From NCBI RefSeq assembly GCF_002897295.1, contig NZ_BEXF01000002.1:124001-188000 (forward strand): 64,000 nucleotides of DNA, read 5' to 3'. Position 1 is the stretch's first letter. Each line of letters starts with the position of its first letter. The notes below the pieces were generated by a model. That model saw nothing but the letters and a program-made list of their open reading frames with translations, was not told the DNA's origin and searched no databases. Below, in pieces: positions 56,073 to 64,000 of this stretch. A program made the translations under genes and the position numbers. This stretch comes from Brevibacillus reuszeri. GTDB taxonomy: Bacteria > Bacillota > Bacilli > Brevibacillales > Brevibacillaceae.

Positions 56073-57443
56073 ATGATGGTCTTTACACTGTTTACCATAT
56101 GGGCACTGGGTCTTTTGGTCTTGTTTACTGATCCCAAACGAACCTCGATCCGCTGGGCATGTGCAACTGCCTTTGTGGGAGGTGGCGGCTTTCTCTCTGG
56201 AGTCATTGATGAGACTCTCATTCCTTTGTGGAAAGACACCCTTGCCCTGTACCCAGGCTCTGACCAGTTTTTACTGTTTCTGAGCTACAGTGCATCATTT
56301 TTTTGCCAAACGGGACTGCCTTATACCTTTTTGATGTTTGCGGTTCATTCGTCGGAGTGGTTGTCGCGCAGGGTGAAACAAATCATACAGTATTCGACCT
56401 TGCTGTTTCCACTTTTGATGCTTGTGATCACACCGATCTATCCCGTTCTTTCTTTTAACTACTGGATCATGGTCGCCTGGGTCATACCCTTTTTTCTGGT
56501 TTCGTGCACCCTGCTCATCGTACAATATCGACGCGAAAAGGACCCGCTTGTTAAGAAAAACAGCTTTTTTACCAATGTTTTGATTATTATTCCGCTTTTT
56601 TTCGTGTTTATTTTCATTTACGTCATGCGCATTCAAAATGATTACGAAGCGTGGCGTTACAACATGCTCGTCGTCGCCATCCAGTTCATTCTGATTGTTG
56701 CCATTAGTTTGAAATACGGGTTTCTCGGCGTACGACTCCGCGTGGAAAAAAAGCGTCTCGATAGTACGCTGCGCGCGCTGACATCCGGAGCGCAAATCAT
56801 CAATCACACGATCAAAAACGAAGCAGGTAAAATCTCTTTGTACGCAGATCGCATCGAATCCTTTGCCGAGGAAACGAATCAGCCTTCGTTAAAAGAAGAT
56901 GCACGCGTCCTTTTGCAATCATCCCAGCACATGCTCGACATGATGAATCGTATTCAGGGACAGCTGCGCGAAGTTGAGCTGCGAGAGACGAATTGTTCAC
57001 CAAGTCAGGTGATTCGGCAGGTCATCTCGACACTAGCCCCTTATACAGATAAAAACAGAGTAAGTGTAGAAAACGAGCTGGACGAGACGCTGCAGCTGCA
57101 CTGCGATTCTGTACAGCTGCGGGAGATCATCACCAATTTGTGCATGAACGCTCTGGAGGCTATGAAAAACGGTGGGACGCTGCGCTTGCAATTATTTCGC
57201 TCCAACAAGCACCTTGTGATCGCTGTTGCAGATACAGGAACAGGTATATCTAAAGAGAATCTGCCACATGTACTTGATCCTTTCTTTTCTACCAAAAGAA
57301 CTGGGCAAAACTTTGGATTAGGACTATCTTATTGCTACAATGTCATGCAAAAGCATCAAGGACAGCTGGAAATCTACAGTGAGCCCGGCAAAGGAACTAC
57401 CGTATTTTTGTTCTTCCCGAAAAAGCGTGTAGTACAAACCTAA
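56073..57443 (+). CDS. Polytopic membrane sensor histidine kinase
   Basis: 456 residues. Seven or so membrane helices fill 1-215 with almost no outside domain, so it probably senses within or near the membrane. A divergent phosphoacceptor region follows (His245 in INHTIKNEAGK), then an ATPase domain with NLCMNALEAMKNGG (N box), DTGTGISKENL and GLGLSYCYNVM. A perfect TATAAT lies at 56033-56038, though without a good -35. It is followed 28 bases later by a NarL-type regulator. Confidence 0.9.
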   Translation: MMVFTLFTIWALGLLVLFTDPKRTSIRWACATAFVGGGGFLSGVIDETLIPLWKDTLALYPGSDQFLLFLSYSASFFCQTGLPYTFLMFAVHSSEWLSRRVKQIIQYSTLLFPLLMLVITPIYPVLSFNYWIMVAWVIPFFLVSCTLLIVQYRREKDPLVKKNSFFTNVLIIIPLFFVFIFIYVMRIQNDYEAWRYNMLVVAIQFILIVAISLKYGFLGVRLRVEKKRLDSTLRALTSGAQIINHTIKNEAGKISLYADRIESFAEETNQPSLKEDARVLLQSSQHMLDMMNRIQGQLREVELRETNCSPSQVIRQVISTLAPYTDKNRVSVENELDETLQLHCDSVQLREIITNLCMNALEAMKNGGTLRLQLFRSNKHLVIAVADTGTGISKENLPHVLDPFFSTKRTGQNFGLGLSYCYNVMQKHQGQLEIYSEPGKGTTVFLFFPKKRVVQT

Positions 57444-57471
57444 ATCACGAATGAAAGAGGTGGCTACACTT

Positions 57472-58110
57472 ATGGCCTCGATTACTGTTTTTCTCGTAGA
57501 AGACGACCCTGTATGGCGAAAAGGTCTCGTCGATTTTCTCAATAAGCAGCCGGATATTTCCGTAGTCGGTGAAGCTGGCACGAAGGAAGAGGCTATCGAA
57601 CGTTTTGCTCCAGGCAACGCCGATGTCGTGCTCATGGATATCAATCTGACGGAGAACAATTTGGACGGCATCGAAACCGCTGTTGCTTTTATGGAGCTCC
57701 AAGCCGACTGTAAAATCATCATGCTCACGTCGCTGACTGCTGAGGACGTCATTGTGGAGTCTTTTTCTGCTGGAGCCGTCAATTACATCAGCAAAACCAG
57801 CTTCAAGGAAATACCAGACGCGATTCGAGCTGCCCATAACCGAGTCTCCGCGATCCATCCTACCGCTGCCGCTGCCCTGCGCAACGAATTTTTACGGATG
57901 AAAAAAGAAGAGGACCAGAAGCTGCTGTCCCCCGCTGAAAAGGACATTTTGCAGCTCATCCACCAAGGACAAACTCAGACGCAGATTGAGCAATCACTGC
58001 ACATCACCAAGCGCACCATCAAGAACCACATCAATCGCATCCTGAAAAAAATGGGCGTCAAAACAAGCAAGGAAGCAGCCGCAAAAGCCAGCCAAAAAAA
58101 GCTATTCTAG
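57472..58110 (+). CDS. NarL/LuxR-family response regulator
   Basis: 212 residues from the ATG at 57472, eight bases after AAGAGGTGG; an ATG seven codons earlier is less well placed. Receiver with VEDD, phosphoacceptor Asp56 (LMDINLT) and a Lys at ISKTSF. The C-terminal helix-turn-helix (about 145-205: LSPAEKDILQLIHQGQTQTQIEQS) is the LuxR type. Partner of the preceding kinase. The aas-lplT genes that follow after a terminator are the nearest candidate targets. Confidence 0.9.
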   Translation: MASITVFLVEDDPVWRKGLVDFLNKQPDISVVGEAGTKEEAIERFAPGNADVVLMDINLTENNLDGIETAVAFMELQADCKIIMLTSLTAEDVIVESFSAGAVNYISKTSFKEIPDAIRAAHNRVSAIHPTAAAALRNEFLRMKKEEDQKLLSPAEKDILQLIHQGQTQTQIEQSLHITKRTIKNHINRILKKMGVKTSKEAAAKASQKKLF

Positions 58111-58121
58111 GTCTTATTACC

Positions 58122-58151
58122 AGGTACCAATGAATGTTGGTACTTTTTTTA
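58122..58151 (+). terminator. Terminator after the NarL-type regulator
   Basis: GTACCAA and TTGGTAC arms, short loop, seven T residues. Confidence 0.8.
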
Positions 58152-58218
58152 CTTCCTGCACTCTTTACAATGAGAGCTATAGAGCAACGCCATTATCTTT
58201 TGTAAAGGTGTGGTACAC

Positions 58219-60330
58219 ATGGTACTCATTCATACCTTCCTGAAAATGATTCTGATGCTTTGGTTCCGTCCTCGCATCAACGGTCTGCACAAACTCGATC
58301 TTACGCAGCCATCGCTGATTATCCCCAATCACGTCTCGCTAATGGATGCTGTTCTCTTGTCCTTTTGCTTGCCAAAAGGTGCTACGTTCGTAGTCAATAC
58401 GACAATCGCCAAGCGGTTTGCCTTTTTCCTCCGCTTCCGAAAGCACATCGCGATTGACCCGCTCAACCCGTATTCGATTCGCCACATGCTGCGTGTCATC
58501 AGAAGCGGCGAGACACTGGTGATTTTCCCAGAGGGACGCATCACCACCACTGGCAGCATGATGAAAATCTACAGCGGCGTCGGTTATTTGGCACTGCGAA
58601 CAGGTGTAAACGTGTATCCGGTAGCCATCCAAGGCTTGGAGCGCTCCATCTTTTCGTACATGAAAGGAAAGCTCACCCTCTCCTGGTTTCCCGAAGTAAC
58701 CATGACAATCGGTAATCCTTTTACAATGGAACGCGATCCAAACCTGTCGATGCGTGCTCAAAAGGCAACAGCCAATGATCAGATTCTGCAAACCTTGCAA
58801 AACGAGCTGTTCCAAAGCCGCATGAAGCAAAACGTCAATCTGTTCGATGAAGTACTGGAGGCTGCCCGTCTCAACGGCGCAAAGCTCGAAATCGCCAAGG
58901 ATTTGACCAGCGCCATCAATTACCGGACGCTTTTGATTGGCAGCTACCTACTCGGTAACAAATTGCAGTCCAGCCTTTTAGGTAAGCCTGTCGTTGGCGT
59001 ATTTCTGCCTAACTCAGTCGGTCATCTCGTGACGTTATTATCCTTGTTCCGCATCGGCAAAACGCCAGCGATTCTCAACTTCTCGCTCGGAATTCGTTCC
59101 CTGCTGGATTGCTGTGAGACTGCCCAGATCGATACGATTCTGACATCACGAGTATTTATCGAAAAAGGAAAGCTGGAGCATATTATCGCTGGTCTAGAAC
59201 CACATCTGAAAATCATCTATTTGGAGGATTTGAAAGCCTCCGCTACTGGCTTCGACAAGCTCGCGGCACTCACTCGCTACCTGCTCAAGCAAAAGGCTTC
59301 GCCTGCAAGCGACAACGAACTGATTCTGTTTACATCAGGCAGTGAAAGCAAGCCAAAGGGTGTCGTTTTGACACATACGAATCTGTACGCAAATATTCAG
59401 CAGGTGACTACGGTCATCGATATCACGACTCGCGACAAGTTTTTCAACGCTCTGCCGATGTTTCACAGCTTCGGCCTGACAGCGGGTACGCTTTTACCAG
59501 TCGTAAAAGGTGTTCCTGTCTATCTCTACCCCAGCCCGCTGCACTACAAAGCGATTTCGGAGCTGGTATACGATCAAAACGCAACCATTCTTTTCGGTAC
59601 CTCGACCTTCATGGCGGGCTACGGTCGGATGGCGCATCCCTACAATTTTTACTCCTTACGCTATGTTTTCGCGGGTGCCGAAAAGCTCAAGGACGATGTA
59701 CGCAAGCTGTGGATGGAAAAGTTCGGGGTACGGATTTTTGAAGGCTACGGGGCTACTGAAACGGCTCCAATCCTGTCACTGAATACTCCACTCGCCAATA
59801 AGCCAGGAACAGTCGGACGCCTGATGCCAGGCATGTCCTACAAGCTCGATGCAGTAAGCGGCATCGAGGAGGGCGGCGAGCTGCTCGTCAAAGGACCGAA
59901 CGTCATGAAGGGCTACCTCATTCACGGCAAAGGATTTATCCCTGCTGAAGAGTGGTACCACACAGGAGACCTCGTTACGACTGACAAGGACGGCTTTATC
60001 AGCATCCAGTCTCGCTTGAAGCGCTTTGCCAAAATCGGCGGGGAAATGGTTTCGCTCAACCTGATTGAGGAGCTGGCGATGCAATGCTTTGGACACTCCG
60101 GCTTTGCAGCGATCACGGTAAACGATCCGCGTAAAGGCGAGCGCGTCCTCCTGTTTACGACAGATGAGACAGTAGCACTTAGCCAGCTGCGAGCATACTT
60201 GACCGAAAAGCAATACTCACCGCTGCTCATTCCAGGCACGATGCAGGTCATCAAGACTCTGCCTCTCCTCGGTAGCGGAAAAACGGATTACGTCACCCTG
60301 AAACAACTTGCTGAAAGTGGAGGAAAATGA
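58219..60330 (+). CDS. aas: Bifunctional lysophospholipid acyltransferase/acyl-ACP synthetase Aas
   Basis: 703 residues with the two-domain E. coli Aas layout. PlsC-type acyltransferase (about 1-200): NHVSLMD (His38-x4-Asp43) and VIFPEGRITTTGSMMKIY. AMP-forming synthetase (about 230-700): LILFTSGSESKPKGVV, LPMFHSFGLT, YPSPLHYK, FEGYGATET and GEMVSL. It re-acylates lysophospholipids at the inner membrane face using an acyl-ACP made by its second domain. The ATG at 58219 follows AAAGGTG. The next gene encodes LplT, its usual partner. Confidence 0.93.
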   Translation: MVLIHTFLKMILMLWFRPRINGLHKLDLTQPSLIIPNHVSLMDAVLLSFCLPKGATFVVNTTIAKRFAFFLRFRKHIAIDPLNPYSIRHMLRVIRSGETLVIFPEGRITTTGSMMKIYSGVGYLALRTGVNVYPVAIQGLERSIFSYMKGKLTLSWFPEVTMTIGNPFTMERDPNLSMRAQKATANDQILQTLQNELFQSRMKQNVNLFDEVLEAARLNGAKLEIAKDLTSAINYRTLLIGSYLLGNKLQSSLLGKPVVGVFLPNSVGHLVTLLSLFRIGKTPAILNFSLGIRSLLDCCETAQIDTILTSRVFIEKGKLEHIIAGLEPHLKIIYLEDLKASATGFDKLAALTRYLLKQKASPASDNELILFTSGSESKPKGVVLTHTNLYANIQQVTTVIDITTRDKFFNALPMFHSFGLTAGTLLPVVKGVPVYLYPSPLHYKAISELVYDQNATILFGTSTFMAGYGRMAHPYNFYSLRYVFAGAEKLKDDVRKLWMEKFGVRIFEGYGATETAPILSLNTPLANKPGTVGRLMPGMSYKLDAVSGIEEGGELLVKGPNVMKGYLIHGKGFIPAEEWYHTGDLVTTDKDGFISIQSRLKRFAKIGGEMVSLNLIEELAMQCFGHSGFAAITVNDPRKGERVLLFTTDETVALSQLRAYLTEKQYSPLLIPGTMQVIKTLPLLGSGKTDYVTLKQLAESGGK

Positions 60331-60331
60331 C

Positions 60332-61522
60332 GTGAAGATACAACTTAAGCCACTACAAGCCCTATATTTCACTCAGTTTCTATCAGCCTTTGCCGACAAT
60401 ATGATTTTGTTTGTGATCGCCAATTTGCTGCGGGAGAACGGTTTTTCTCCCGCCATGCTCGCACTTGTATCGATTTCATTCTTTCTTCCTTATATTTTTC
60501 TCGCTCCTTTGGTCGGTCCTTTTGCCGACAAGCATCCAAAATCATTTGTACTGGTGATTGGCAACCTGATCAAAGCGCTCGGTGTCCTGCTGTTGTTCGT
60601 CATTGACCACTCCAGCATCCTGCTGCTGATGCTCAGCTATTTTACTGTGGGAGTCGGAGCCGTTGTTTACTCCCCTGCCAAATACGGGATTTTGCCAGAG
60701 CTCACGCGTAATGAAGATGAGCTGTTTCACGCCAATGCCCGGATTGAAGCCTATACGATTTTTGCCATCCTGACTGGGATCGGCATCGGAGGGGCTGTCG
60801 CCTCTGGGACATCTCCTGCGCTCTCATCTGCGATTTGCCTGATCATCTATTTGCTTTCGCTCGCTATGACCTTCTTCATCCCACGAATGAGAGGCAATCT
60901 GTCGATTCGATATGGTGCCGAGGCGCGACGCTTTTTTATCGACTTCCAGCAGCTGCTGAATCGTCCTGACACAAGCTTTGCCCTGATTGGTACAGGGGCT
61001 TTCTGGATGAGCTCTGCTGTCCTGCGTGTGGCTGTGCTCGCCTGGATCCCGATCGCACTGGACATTAACCCACAGAGCTTTTCTGTATCTCTCATCCTGG
61101 CTACGACCTCAATTGGGATTATCGCCGGGGCATTCCTGGCTCCCAAGCTGATTCCACTGGCGCATTTTACTCGCTCGCTAACCTTTGGTTTCGGAATGTT
61201 TCTAATCATCGTGCTGTTCCCGTGGATTCATGTCACATTCATCGCGATTTGCTTGCTGCTGCTGGTTGGTTTTATGGGAGGCGTATTCATTATCCCGATG
61301 AATACCGTCTTGCAGGAGGAAGGCAAGAAAATGGTTGGCTCAGGGAAGACGATTGCGATTCAGAACTTTATTGAAAACCTCTTGATGGCTATTGGATCAG
61401 GCATCTACTACCTGATCGTGTATGTAGGGGTGTCCATCTCGGGAGCGATTGTCGGCCAAGGTCTGCTGCTTCTGGTGTTCCTCTTGTATTTGGTGAAGTA
61501 TCGAAAGCGAATTACCGGTTGA
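60332..61522 (+). CDS. lplT: Lysophospholipid transporter LplT (MFS)
   Basis: 396 residues, about twelve membrane helices. It has the LplT N-terminus with QFLSAFADNMILFVIANLL, and KYGILPELT with FHANARIEAYTI. It flips lysophospholipids to the inner leaflet for Aas. The GTG at 60332 is one base after the aas stop, behind GGAGG, so the two genes are coupled. Confidence 0.92.
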   Translation: MKIQLKPLQALYFTQFLSAFADNMILFVIANLLRENGFSPAMLALVSISFFLPYIFLAPLVGPFADKHPKSFVLVIGNLIKALGVLLLFVIDHSSILLLMLSYFTVGVGAVVYSPAKYGILPELTRNEDELFHANARIEAYTIFAILTGIGIGGAVASGTSPALSSAICLIIYLLSLAMTFFIPRMRGNLSIRYGAEARRFFIDFQQLLNRPDTSFALIGTGAFWMSSAVLRVAVLAWIPIALDINPQSFSVSLILATTSIGIIAGAFLAPKLIPLAHFTRSLTFGFGMFLIIVLFPWIHVTFIAICLLLLVGFMGGVFIIPMNTVLQEEGKKMVGSGKTIAIQNFIENLLMAIGSGIYYLIVYVGVSISGAIVGQGLLLLVFLLYLVKYRKRITG

Positions 61523-61557
61523 AAAAAAGCCGTGACTGCGAGAGTCACGGCTTTTTT
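61522..61557. terminator. Bidirectional terminator
   Basis: GCCGTGACT and AGTCACGGC, nine-base perfect stem with T runs on both strands, between convergent lplT and the nucleotidase gene. Confidence 0.88.
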
Positions 61558-61589
61558 GTGTTCACTATAGTATTTAGGATGCGATAAGC

Positions 61590-63569
61590 TTACGGTTTAG
61601 GTGTTGCAGCTGCCGCAGCTTTTCTCGCTTGGTTCAGCTGCTTGTAGAATTCGCCTTTTGTTTTTACATTCGCGAATTTCGCTACATCTACCTTCGCTTT
61701 TTCGGAGAGGGCTGCAATTTCTTCTTTGGTGATAGCATCTTTCACATTGATCGATGCAATATTGGTGTACTTGCCATCTTCTGTTTTTGGCACGCTCAGG
61801 ATGCCTGCATTGATCAGCTCTACTACATCGTTACGTTCTGGAGCTGTCGTATCTACCCCAATAATTTTCCAGTTGTTCTGTACTTTCGGTTCGTATACGC
61901 CTTTTTTCACTTCTTTCAGGTAAGCAATCGCACGGTTGCGGATTGTACCTGCTGTTTCACCAAACGCAGTATTGTCTTTGGAGGACCACAGCTGTTCAAA
62001 CTTGCGTCCTTCCAGCGCGCCACCTTTTGCTTGCAGGGCTTCCATACGGTATGCGTTCATACCGAGCTTCAGCGTATCTTCTGCTTTGATCAAGGTTCCA
62101 TCAAGCTTGCGCAGGTTGGTGATACGGCTGCCGTATGGCTTGGACAAATCAATTTCGTATTTCACGTTGCCGAAGAAATCGTTGGTGCTGTATTTGGAAG
62201 CACGGCGTTTGCTATCAAAGCTCACGGTCACATCACCAGGACGTGACGTGTTGAAATAGCCTACTGCCCATTCCATATAATCCTTCAGGTCTTTTCCTGT
62301 TACTTTGTAAACAGTGATTTCGCCGCCCGCATATTGATAGTTGTAGGCGATATCCTTTTTCTTGATCGGACCTACGTCGAGCTTTGCCTTGTCGTTGTCG
62401 ATCTGATGAGCAACGACGTCAGCCTTGCTATAGTAAAGCATCACTTCATGGAAGAAATCAGATAAAGGCGTCTCCTGAATTTGGACCTGTGGAATTCCCT
62501 CAATCTCGTTTTTCGGCACCAGGTTCATGCCCTTCAGCTCTGCTACCACGATGTTGGCATCTGCACGTGCAAACTCGTGGAATGGCGTCAGCTTGGTTTC
62601 CAGCTCAGGATCGGATACAGCTGGCGTGCCATCTGCACCTTTGACAGGGAGAGCAGTCGCTTCTTTGCTAGCCAGCACGACTTTGCCATTTTTCTTTTCA
62701 AATGTCAGGTCAATGCGGGAGAGATGGGTACCGTACTTGTCCGGCTCGGTGATCAGTACACCGTTGATCTCCTCTTTTTTCACCAGCTTGTGCATATGCC
62801 CAGCAAAAATTGCGGTCAATTCTGGTACAGCGTTTGCGATATCTGCTACGCCTGTGCCTGGAATTCCGTTTTCATTTTCGATGCCCATGTGCATAACACC
62901 GATCATGACGTCTACTTTGCCTTGCAGCTCTTTTACAGCTTTTTTGGTTTCTTCTACCGGATTTTTGATCACGAGGCCATCCAGATGATCCGTTCCTTTT
63001 TCAAAGTCGGTAATCATCGGTGTGTTCATCCCGATCAGACCGATTTTGACGCCAGCGCGTTCAACAATCGTATAGGCTGGGAAGTAACGCTCGCCGTTTT
63101 CTTTATAGATGTTACCTGCGAGTACAGGCCCTTTATATTGACTGCTGATTTTGTCGAGTGTATCAAGTCCAAAGTTGAACTCATGGTTACCAAACGCCCA
63201 AGCATCGTAGCCCATTTCGTTCATCGCAACCATCATCGGAGATTGTGGCTGGTCATTGAACAGCTCAGCGGAGTTGTCTTGAATCGAGTCTCCTGCATCC
63301 ACCAGCACGGTGTTCGGGTTCTCTTTGCGAATCTCTTTGATCATCGTGAACAGCTGCGTCAAGCTTCCGCTTTGATTCGGACCGTCCAAAGCGTAGTCCC
63401 ACGGCATGAAGCGTCCGTGAATGTCAGATGTGCCCAAGAGTGTAATCTTGGTTGGTGCTTCTGCTGCTTTTGTCGGTGCTGGCGCCCCCATGACGCCGCT
63501 ACCGAGTACCAACGCTGATAACGCGATGCTTGCCAGCGTTTTCCCCATACGTCCTCGTAGTTTTTTCAT
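61590..63569 (-). CDS. Secreted 5'-nucleotidase/2',3'-cyclic phosphodiesterase
   Basis: 659 residues. The signal peptide (1-35) ends near TKAAEA. The metallophosphatase domain has GTSDIHGRF, VDAGDSIQDNS, FGNHEFNFG and FAGHMHKL, followed by a 5'-nucleotidase C-terminal domain (YQYAGGEITVYKVTGKDLKDY and later a substrate-stacking region). It releases nucleosides and phosphate from nucleotides outside the cell. A 60-residue C-terminal extension (about 590-650) of unknown type may anchor it. No LPxTG motif. An extended -10 (TGG-TATAGT on the minus strand, 63677-63672) may be its promoter. Confidence 0.92.
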   Translation of the reverse strand: MKKLRGRMGKTLASIALSALVLGSGVMGAPAPTKAAEAPTKITLLGTSDIHGRFMPWDYALDGPNQSGSLTQLFTMIKEIRKENPNTVLVDAGDSIQDNSAELFNDQPQSPMMVAMNEMGYDAWAFGNHEFNFGLDTLDKISSQYKGPVLAGNIYKENGERYFPAYTIVERAGVKIGLIGMNTPMITDFEKGTDHLDGLVIKNPVEETKKAVKELQGKVDVMIGVMHMGIENENGIPGTGVADIANAVPELTAIFAGHMHKLVKKEEINGVLITEPDKYGTHLSRIDLTFEKKNGKVVLASKEATALPVKGADGTPAVSDPELETKLTPFHEFARADANIVVAELKGMNLVPKNEIEGIPQVQIQETPLSDFFHEVMLYYSKADVVAHQIDNDKAKLDVGPIKKKDIAYNYQYAGGEITVYKVTGKDLKDYMEWAVGYFNTSRPGDVTVSFDSKRRASKYSTNDFFGNVKYEIDLSKPYGSRITNLRKLDGTLIKAEDTLKLGMNAYRMEALQAKGGALEGRKFEQLWSSKDNTAFGETAGTIRNRAIAYLKEVKKGVYEPKVQNNWKIIGVDTTAPERNDVVELINAGILSVPKTEDGKYTNIASINVKDAITKEEIAALSEKAKVDVAKFANVKTKGEFYKQLNQARKAAAAATPKP

Positions 63570-63732
63570 GTTTTCCCCTCTACTTGTCTCATTGTCAGTA
63601 CCTTACGATTTGTTGCTTTTTTCTTTCTCTTTTTGCTAGAAACAACCCTCTCTTTCTACCAATATTACTCAACTATACCAGTCAATTTATCTGATCACCA
63701 TTGAAAATTGGTACATATAGCCCTTTTCGTTT

Positions 63733-63768
63733 GAAAAAAAGCCGTGACGAGGAATCATCACGGCTTTA
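63733..63768 (-). terminator. recQ terminator
   Basis: Minus strand AAGCCGTGA and TCACGGCTT arms followed by seven T residues. The first arm includes the stop codon of the recQ gene. Confidence 0.85.
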
Positions 63769-64000
63769 CGGCAGCATAGCTTTGCAAACACTCCAGGAAG
63801 AGCTGACCATATTTATCGAATTTGGACTCCCCAACTCCTTTGATCTGAAGCATCGCTTGCTTGTCTGTCGGGCACAAGCTGCTCATTTCCTTTAAGGTGC
63901 TATCGTGGAAAATAACATACGGCGGCAGACCCTCGCGCTGTGAGATTTCTTTGCGCAGCGTACGCAATCTCTCAAACAGCTCGTCATCCTCAGTCAGCTG
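63758..64000 (-). CDS. recQ: RecQ-type DNA helicase, C-terminal HRDC domain only
   Basis: The last 80 codons of a gene that begins beyond the right edge. ELFERLRTLRKEISQREGLP, YVIFHDSTLKEMSSLCP and IKGVGESKFDKYGQLFLE are the HRDC domain found at the end of RecQ helicases, which restart and repair forks. The helicase core is not visible, so UvrD-like or RNase D-like HRDC proteins cannot be fully excluded. Confidence 0.8.
   Translation of the reverse strand, partial: QLTEDDELFERLRTLRKEISQREGLPPYVIFHDSTLKEMSSLCPTDKQAMLQIKGVGESKFDKYGQLFLECLQSYAAVKP

Noticed and set aside
62481..63518. 345-codon plus-strand ORF
   Set aside because: Antisense shadow of the secreted nucleotidase gene, rich in Cys/Phe/His as such shadows are.

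Overview
The window reads as chromosome of a low-to-middle GC, endospore-former-type Firmicute. The closest fit I can suggest from recall is a Brevibacillus. Reasons: strong AGGAGG-type ribosome sites, frequent GTG and TTG starts, CcpA-type cre boxes, HPr proteins with both His15 and Ser46, a mannitol PTS operon of Bacillus layout, a CshA-type helicase and an ECF sigma/anti-sigma pair. No phage, insertion sequence, CRISPR array, tRNA or rRNA was seen. The species is inference.

Layout. 1-2680: end of an ethanolamine-utilisation microcompartment operon (eutL, a tailed BMC shell protein, eutE cut by the window edge), with a promoter, a cre box and a leader terminator. 2786-5134: a broken small membrane ORF, a secreted three-repeat protein, and a MarR/SDR pair with a palindromic operator. 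5301-10202: a two-component system followed by an ECF sigma factor, its zinc anti-sigma factor and a secreted cupredoxin; two matching ECF promoters tie these together. 10204-14166: a LysR regulator divergent from a YeiH-type exporter, a sulfatase, and a small group of DnaA boxes. 14188-21513: mtlA-mtlR-mtlF-mtlD continuing into ptsI-ptsH, behind a cre-controlled promoter. 21650-26404: cshA with an attenuator-like leader, a PH-domain protein, fhs and a small membrane protein.

26409-39932 is the most distinctive part. Two overlapping genes for sigma-54 activators sit between two sigma-54 promoters. One promoter (leftward) drives a seven-gene catabolic operon: tartrate/D-malate-type dehydrogenase, aldehyde dehydrogenase, SDR, a complete TRAP transporter and a GlcD-type flavoprotein. 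The other (rightward) drives an AldB/AcoD-type aldehyde dehydrogenase and a DUF779 protein. A third, consensus-quality sigma-54 promoter at 51022-51038 drives a chitobiose/cellobiose PTS operon (EIIB, EIIC, ChbG deacetylase, EIIA, GH4 glycosidase, HAD phosphatase, and its own HPr paralogue), next to a LevR-type PTS-controlled activator.

The rest: a second DEAD-box helicase and a methyltransferase (40091-42384), a VanR-like regulator with a large polytopic histidine kinase (42512-45374) followed by an unexplained 210-bp foldback, a chemoreceptor, another two-component system (56073-58110), an Aas/LplT lysophospholipid-recycling pair, a secreted 5'-nucleotidase, and the 3' end of recQ. Together the window is rich in carbon-source uptake under CcpA, PTS and sigma-54 control, plus several envelope-sensing systems.
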